From: a bacterium HR23
Lineage (GTDB): Bacteria; Chloroflexota; Dehalococcoidia; Lucifugimonadales; HRBIN23
Assembly (NCBI GenBank): GCA_002923335.1
Contig: BEHZ01000067.1
Coordinates: 1 to 9,042, forward strand
Direction of reading: 5' to 3'
DNA length: 9,042 bases
The position numbers were made by a program, and so were the translations under genes. The notes beneath the pieces were generated by a model, which saw nothing but the letters and a program-made list of their open reading frames with translations, ran no database searches and was not told the DNA's origin. Positions 4,734 to 9,042 of the stretch are shown one piece after another; the first letter of the stretch is position 1, and each line of letters begins with the position of its first letter.

Positions 4734-7019
4734 CTAGGAAGCCCCCTCCTGGGAGGGAAGGATGCCCAGCCGTCGCTCCACTGTGGCGATGACCTCACGG
4801 GTAGAGTCTATGACATCGGGGGAGACGGAGACGGAGGTAATGCCCCACTGCACCAGGCGCTCGGTGAGGTCGGGATAGAAGGAGGGGGCCTGCCCACAGA
4901 TGGAAGAGGTAACGCCATGCCGGGAGGCGATGGTGATAGTGCGCTCCAAACACCAGAGCACCGCCGGGTCCCGTTCGTCAAACACATCCCGCAGGTGGGC
5001 GTTGTCCCGGTCGGCCCCGAGCACCAGTTGGGTCAGGTCGTTGGAGCCGATGGAGACGCCGTCGATCCCCACCTTGAGGAACTCCTCTAGGAGGATGACA
5101 TTGGAGGGCACCTCCACCATCATCCAGAGGGTCAGGCCGTCCTCACGGCGCAGGCCCGCCTGCTCCAGGAGGGCTTTCACCTGGGCCAGTTCCTGGGGGG
5201 TGCGGACGAAGGGCACCATCACAAACAGGTTGTCCCACTGCTCCCGCACCCGGCGGATGGCCTGCGCCTCCAGGGCGAAGACCTGGGGGTCATCCAGGTA
5301 GCGCCGTGCCCCTCGCCACCCCAGCATGGGGTTCTCCTCTTCGGGCTCGTAGGCTTTGCCCCCCTGTAGGTTACGATATTCGTTGGTCTTCAGGTCGGAG
5401 AGGCGATACACCACCGGCCGGGGGTAGAAGGCTTTGGCGAAGGTCTCTACACCTTTGGCCAGGTTATCCACCCACTCCTGCCCCCTGCCCCGCTCCATGA
5501 GCCAGCGGGGGTGCATGCCCATGTGGGCGATGATGAACTCCGCCCGCAGGAGGCCTACGCCGTCCACGGGGCGCTGGGCGATACGCTCGGCCAGAGAGGG
5601 GTCGGCCAAGTTCACATAGAGGCGGGTGCGGGTGCGCGCGGGAGGGCGTTTCTCCTCCACCCCACGGGTGCCGACGGCGATAACGCCCGCATACACCTTC
5701 CCCAGGCTACCGTGGACGGTAACCTCCAACCCGTCGTGGAGTTTGGCCAGCGCTCCTTCTGCCCCCACCACACAGGGTATCCCCATCTCCCGGCTGACGA
5801 TGGCAGCGTGGCAGGTGCGCCCGCCTCGCTCCGTAACGATAGCGGAGGCCCGCTTCATGGCAGGCACATAGTCGGGGGTAGTCATCTCCGCCACCAGCAC
5901 ATCCCCCTCCCGCACCTTGGCCAACTCGGCCGGGGAGCGGACGATGCGCACAGGTCCGCTGGCGATGCCGGGGCTGGCGGGGTCGCCCTGCAAGAGCACC
6001 GGGGCGCGGAGGAACGGCTCCTCCTGGAGGCGGGCTTCCCCCAGGGTGGTGATGGGGCGTGCCTGGAGGATATAAAAGACCCCGTCCTCCAGCGCCCATT
6101 CAATATCCACCGGGTAGCGGTAATGGGATTCTACCCGTGCCCCCAGGGTGGCCAGGGCCAGCACCTGCTCCTCGGTGAGTTTGGGGCGGGCCTGCTCCTC
6201 AGGGGGGATGTCCACCCGCAGGTTGGCGTCCTCCAGATTGGGCGACGGGTGGGGGTTACGCACCAGTTTCCAGGGCTGTCGGCTGATGCGCATGCGCTCC
6301 TTGTCCAGGCGGAAGGTGCCCTTGGGCGTGCGGCGAACGGGGTAGAAATCGGGCACCAGGGCACCGCCCACTACTGCCTCTCCCAGCCCATATACCGCCT
6401 CAATGACCATCAGGTCCCTGTCCCGGGAGACGGGGTCCACGGTAAAGAGGACCCCCGATACCTGGGACTGCACCATGCGCTGGACGATAACCGCAATGCC
6501 CACCTTAAGGTGGTCAAAGTGGTGTTCGGCACGGTAGAAGATGGCCCGTGCGCCAAAGAGGGATGCCCAGCACGCCTGCACCGCCTGCAGGACATGGGAA
6601 AGCCCCTGCACATTGAGGAAGGTGCTCTGCTGCCTGGCGAAGGAGGCCTCCGGCAGGTCCTCCGCCGTGGCCGAGGAGCGCACCGCCACCAGCCCCTCCC
6701 CCAGCGCCCGGTACGCCGCGGCGATCTCCTCTGCCAGGCGTGTGGGGAAGGGGGCGTCCATAATGAGGCGCATGGCCTTCTGGCTGGCGGTCTCCAGGGC
6801 GGAAGTATTGGTGTGGTCCAGGTTGGACAGCACCTCGGCCAGGCCCTCCTGCAGGGACGACTCTTCCAGGAACTGCCGGTAGGCGTCGGCGGAAATAATA
6901 AAGCCTGGGGGGACGGGTATGCGGGCTTTCACCATCTCTCCCAGGCTTGCACCTTTCCCGCCTGCCAGGGGGATATCCCCCTGGCCTACCTCATTGAACT
7001 GGAGAACGATGCGCGCCAT
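4734..7019 (-). CDS. ppsA: Phosphoenolpyruvate synthase (pyruvate, water dikinase)
   Basis: PpsA converts pyruvate, ATP and water into PEP, AMP and phosphate in the cytoplasm, feeding gluconeogenesis through a phosphohistidine swivelling domain. At 761 residues it is a little shorter than E. coli PpsA (792). The N-terminal ATP-grasp domain (about 1-325) shows LAGGKGASLGEM (K22), VAVRSSATAEDLPEASFA (R114), YGLGEAVVGG and LQARPIT. The central phosphohistidine domain has TERGGRTCHAAIVSREMGIP with catalytic H404. The C-terminal PEP/pyruvate barrel has GLLRAEF (489-495), RLSDLKTNEYRNL, ENPMLGWRGARRY, MVEVPSN, IGSNDLTQ and SICGQAPS with catalytic C708. One oddity is ARQQ at 128-131 where the family has AGQQ, placing Arg129 in the ATP-binding loop. 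The ATG at 7019 is preceded by AGGGGGTG, four bases nearer than ideal but in range. polA follows in the same direction after about 100 bp. Confidence 0.96.
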   Translation of the reverse strand: MARIVLQFNEVGQGDIPLAGGKGASLGEMVKARIPVPPGFIISADAYRQFLEESSLQEGLAEVLSNLDHTNTSALETASQKAMRLIMDAPFPTRLAEEIAAAYRALGEGLVAVRSSATAEDLPEASFARQQSTFLNVQGLSHVLQAVQACWASLFGARAIFYRAEHHFDHLKVGIAVIVQRMVQSQVSGVLFTVDPVSRDRDLMVIEAVYGLGEAVVGGALVPDFYPVRRTPKGTFRLDKERMRISRQPWKLVRNPHPSPNLEDANLRVDIPPEEQARPKLTEEQVLALATLGARVESHYRYPVDIEWALEDGVFYILQARPITTLGEARLQEEPFLRAPVLLQGDPASPGIASGPVRIVRSPAELAKVREGDVLVAEMTTPDYVPAMKRASAIVTERGGRTCHAAIVSREMGIPCVVGAEGALAKLHDGLEVTVHGSLGKVYAGVIAVGTRGVEEKRPPARTRTRLYVNLADPSLAERIAQRPVDGVGLLRAEFIIAHMGMHPRWLMERGRGQEWVDNLAKGVETFAKAFYPRPVVYRLSDLKTNEYRNLQGGKAYEPEEENPMLGWRGARRYLDDPQVFALEAQAIRRVREQWDNLFVMVPFVRTPQELAQVKALLEQAGLRREDGLTLWMMVEVPSNVILLEEFLKVGIDGVSIGSNDLTQLVLGADRDNAHLRDVFDERDPAVLWCLERTITIASRHGVTSSICGQAPSFYPDLTERLVQWGITSVSVSPDVIDSTREVIATVERRLGILPSQEGAS

Positions 7020-7151
7020 TGCACCCCCTGCAATAAGGCGAAGCTACCCCCCTTCTAGACGTGCCTTGTGGGAGATGCGTGTCCTCCTTGCCGTGGCCTT
7101 CTATCTACAGTGCCGGGGCACCCGTGAGGGGCCTCTGTTGGGGACATCCTC

Positions 7152-7157
7152 ATTATA
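7152..7157 (-). promoter_or_regulatory. Candidate -10 box (TATAAT) for ppsA
   Basis: A perfect TATAAT reads 7157 to 7152 on the minus strand, 133 bp upstream of the ppsA ATG. The predicted start near 7145 would give a leader of about 125 nt. The region at -35 (TAGCCC, 7180 to 7175, 17-bp spacer) is poor and lies within a palindrome, which suggests that an activator or repressor binds there. I find no start codon with a Shine-Dalgarno site in the leader and no riboswitch that I recognise. Confidence 0.45.
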
Positions 7158-7174
7158 GCCCACGCCGTCCGCCA

Positions 7175-7184
7175 GGGCTAGCCC
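7175..7184. promoter_or_regulatory. 10-bp palindrome GGGCTAGCCC, possible operator
   Basis: GGGCTAGCCC is a perfect 10-bp palindrome in the 273-bp divergent region. It covers the -35 position of the candidate ppsA promoter and lies about 60 bp upstream of the candidate protease promoter. Its place fits a dimeric regulator site, but no such regulator is encoded nearby and a 10-bp G/C-rich palindrome can arise by chance. Confidence 0.3.
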
Positions 7185-7227
7185 CTTGACCTACGCCATT
7201 TTCTATCGGTCTGCAAGGCAATGTCTA

Positions 7228-7287
7228 AGGGGGTGCCTCTACGGTTGTGCCCCGCCCCCTGGAGGGTTACACTCTACCAGAGGAGGG
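7228..7287 (+). promoter_or_regulatory. Candidate promoter, stem and ribosome binding site of the Lon-like gene
   Basis: TTGTGC (7245-7250), a 17-bp spacer and TACACT (7268-7273) make a moderate sigma-70-type promoter with a predicted start near 7280. The strong Shine-Dalgarno AGGAGGG (7281-7287) follows, so the 5' leader would be very short. The inverted arms AGGGGGTG (7228-7235) and CGCCCCCT (7253-7260), allowing one G-T pair, flank the -35 box and could be a binding site. No CIRCE or HAIR heat-shock operator is seen. Confidence 0.38.
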
Positions 7288-7292
7288 AGAGC

Positions 7293-9042
7293 ATGGCCCG
7301 TGAACTGCGCCCCGAGGAACTGCGCCTAGTCTGCTCGCCCCACACCCTGGGCTTCACCTGCACCGACCAACTATCCCCCCTGCCCAGCATCATCGGCCAG
7401 GAGCGGGCGGTGGACGCCCTGGAGTTTGGTCTGGGCATCCGCCGGCCCGGCTTCCACGTGTTCGTGGCTGGCCCCCCGGGCACGGGGAGAACCACCGCCA
7501 TCCGCACCTTTCTGGAGCAGAGGGCTCGCCGGGAGCCTGTTCCCCCCGACTGGTGCTATGTCTACAACTTTGAAGACCCCTTCCGCCCCCGGTGCCTCTC
7601 CCTCCCTCCGGGGCGGGGGCGCCAGTTCCGCCAGGACATGCGCCAACTGGTGGAGAAGGCCCGTCGTGAAATCCCCAAGGCCTTTGAGGCCGAGGAATAC
7701 ACCAACCGTCGGGAGCGCATTACCCAGGAGGTGAACCGCCAGCGGGAGGCCCTTTTCACCCGCCTCTCCCAGCAGGCGCTGGAGCAGGGCTTCTCCATTC
7801 AGGCGACGCCTGTGGGGTTTGTGATCCTGCCCCTGGTGAAAGGTCGCCCCCTCACGGAGGAGGAGTTCCTGCGCCTGGACCCCGTGGTGCGGGCGGAGTT
7901 GCAGGCCCGGCGGGAGGCGGTGGAGCAGGCCCTCAAGGCGGTGCTGAAGGAGGTGCGCACCCTGGAGCGCCAGGCGGAGGAGCGCATCCGCTCCCTGAAC
8001 CAGGAAGTCGCCCTGTATGTGGTGGGGGGCATCATTGAGGACCTGCTAGAAGCCTATGCCGACTACCCCCAGGTGGTTGCCTATCTCCAGGCGGTGCGGG
8101 CGGATATGCTCCAAAACCTGGAGTTCTTCTTCGCCCCGGCTCAGCAGCCCCCTTCTCCCCAGGCTCCCGTCTCCCCTCAGGAACTGGCCCTCCGCCGATA
8201 CGAGGTGAACCTCCTCGTTGACAACGGCGCTCTGCAGGGGGCGCCCGTGGTGGTGGAACTGAACCCCAGTTACCCCACCCTCTTCGGGCGCCTGGAGAAG
8301 GAGGCCCTCTTCGGCCTCTTGCAAACCGACTTCACCCTTATCAAGCCGGGGGCGCTTCATCGGGCCAACGGGGGCTACCTGGTCCTCGCCCTGGAAGAAC
8401 TCCTGCGCAACCCCTTCAGTTATGAGAGCCTGAAGCGGGCCCTGCGCAACCGGGAGATCGTCATTGAGGACCTGGTAGAACGCCTGGGCTTTGTGGCCAC
8501 CAAGACTATCCAGCCCGAGCCTATCCCTCTGGATGTGAAGGTCCTGTTGATGGGCAGTCCCTGGCATTACTACCTGCTGTATGCCCTGGACGAAGACTTT
8601 CGGGAGGTGTTCAAGGTGCGGGCGGACTTTGACTCCCGCATGGAGCGCACCCCCGAAACGGAACGGCTGTATTGCGCCTTCCTGTGCACCCTGGCCCAGA
8701 AGGAGGGCCTGCGCCACTTCACCGCCGAGGCGGCGGCCAAGGTGGTGGAACTGGGGTCTCGCCTGGCGGAAGACCAGCGCAAACTCTCCACCCGCTTTGG
8801 CGAACTGGCCAACATTCTGCGGGAGGCCGACTACTGGGCGGGTGTGGAGGGCGCCCCACGGGTGGAGGCGGTGCATGTTCAGAAGGCCATAGACAAGAGG
8901 ATTTACCGTTCCAACCTCATTGAAGAGCGCATCCAGGAGATGATCGCCCGCAATGTCCTGTTGGTAGAGACGGAGGGGGCCAAGGTGGGGCAGGTGAACG
9001 GCCTCTCGGTGGTGCTGCTGGGGGACTACGCCTTTGGGCGTC
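7293..9042 (+). CDS. Lon-like AAA protease of the AAA_32 family, N-terminal 583 codons (3' end outside window)
   Basis: This is an ATP-dependent-type Lon protease homologue related to LonB and E. coli YcbZ, probably a cytoplasmic oligomer that degrades misfolded proteins. ATG at 7293 follows AGGAGGG (7281-7287), and the frame is open to the window end. The N-terminal signature LPSIIGQERAVDALEFGLGI (30-49) leads to a Walker A-like loop GPPGTGRTT (60-68) and the family segment PPDWCYVYNFEDP (84-96). A long charged coiled-coil region (about 133-240) and a Pro/Gln-rich linker (282-296) follow. Next come YEVNLLVDN, GRLEKEALFG, DFTLIKPGALHRANGGYLVLALEELL (345-371, Walker B region), a sensor-like strand VKVLLMGSP, and FKVRADFDSRM. 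The visible part ends at GQVNGLSVVLLGDYAFGR (566-583), the entry to the Lon peptidase domain, so the catalytic Ser and Lys lie beyond the window. Walker A has Arg66 instead of Lys, and the Walker B Asp position is Ala366. Confidence 0.93.
   Translation, partial: MARELRPEELRLVCSPHTLGFTCTDQLSPLPSIIGQERAVDALEFGLGIRRPGFHVFVAGPPGTGRTTAIRTFLEQRARREPVPPDWCYVYNFEDPFRPRCLSLPPGRGRQFRQDMRQLVEKARREIPKAFEAEEYTNRRERITQEVNRQREALFTRLSQQALEQGFSIQATPVGFVILPLVKGRPLTEEEFLRLDPVVRAELQARREAVEQALKAVLKEVRTLERQAEERIRSLNQEVALYVVGGIIEDLLEAYADYPQVVAYLQAVRADMLQNLEFFFAPAQQPPSPQAPVSPQELALRRYEVNLLVDNGALQGAPVVVELNPSYPTLFGRLEKEALFGLLQTDFTLIKPGALHRANGGYLVLALEELLRNPFSYESLKRALRNREIVIEDLVERLGFVATKTIQPEPIPLDVKVLLMGSPWHYYLLYALDEDFREVFKVRADFDSRMERTPETERLYCAFLCTLAQKEGLRHFTAEAAAKVVELGSRLAEDQRKLSTRFGELANILREADYWAGVEGAPRVEAVHVQKAIDKRIYRSNLIEERIQEMIARNVLLVETEGAKVGQVNGLSVVLLGDYAFGR

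Noticed and set aside
1563..6595. Shared 14-base match (ACCGCCTGCAGGAC and its complement) between the small gene and ppsA, with a similar copy in polA
   Set aside because: In the small gene and ppsA it encodes the same common pentapeptide VLQAV with preferred codons. It is coincidence rather than a dispersed repeat.
2010..7058. Long plus-strand open frames opposite polA and ppsA (2010-3287, 3876-5090, 5511-7058)
   Set aside because: They are antisense to strongly conserved genes, are rich in Gly, His, Gln and Val as expected for reverse frames of GC-rich genes, and show no recognisable domain.
7075..7158. Short plus-strand frame of 27 codons (starting MRVLLAVAFYLQ) in the ppsA leader region
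   Set aside because: The GGGAG before its ATG has no spacing, there is no promoter before it, and it overlaps the ppsA leader and -10 box in antisense.
7186..7214. TTGACC as a -35 box for the Lon-like gene
   Set aside because: No acceptable -10 hexamer lies 16-18 bp downstream.
8046..8876. A 276-codon minus-strand open frame opposite the Lon-like gene
   Set aside because: The plus-strand frame encodes clear family motifs throughout. The reverse frame has low-complexity composition typical of an antisense shadow.

Overview
This is a GC-rich bacterial chromosomal window (third codon positions are mostly G or C) carrying six protein-coding genes, four complete and two cut by the window edges. 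The genes are ordinary core functions: the C-terminal part of phenylalanyl-tRNA synthetase alpha (pheS), a short SppA-type serine peptidase, a 114-residue protein I do not recognise, DNA polymerase I (polA), phosphoenolpyruvate synthase (ppsA), and the first 583 codons of a Lon-like AAA protease. The four-cysteine PheS variant, a proofreading-competent PolA, a stand-alone PpsA and an AAA_32-type Lon would fit a Chloroflexota-like or another deep-branching, possibly thermophilic lineage. That placement is a guess from protein style and was not tested. I see no phage, transposon, CRISPR, tRNA or rRNA signal.

Layout: pheS (+, 1-567) runs toward sppA (-, 630-1442) across a 62-bp gap. sppA and the small unknown gene (+, 1518-1862) diverge from a 75-bp intergenic region whose only AT-rich island (1467-1479) can be read as a -10 box on both strands. 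The unknown gene then converges on polA (-, 1866-4631, or to 4661 with an upstream ATG) with only 3 bp between the stop codons. ppsA (-, 4734-7019) lies upstream of polA in the same direction and could be co-transcribed with it, although polA also has a TATAAT box of its own. The 273 bp between ppsA and the Lon-like gene (+, 7293 to the window end) is a divergent control region. It has a perfect TATAAT box and a 10-bp palindrome on the ppsA side, and a weaker promoter with a strong Shine-Dalgarno sequence on the protease side.

The genes do not form one pathway. PheS charges tRNA, PolA does DNA repair and Okazaki-fragment processing, PpsA makes PEP from pyruvate for gluconeogenesis, and SppA and the Lon-like enzyme are proteases that may share a protein quality-control role. 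The points most worth a second look are the altered Walker motifs of the Lon-like protease, a Gly-to-Arg change in the ATP-binding loop of PpsA, the missing membrane anchor of SppA, the symmetric divergent promoter, the unidentified small gene, and pheS without an adjacent pheT. I found no convincing previously undescribed system.
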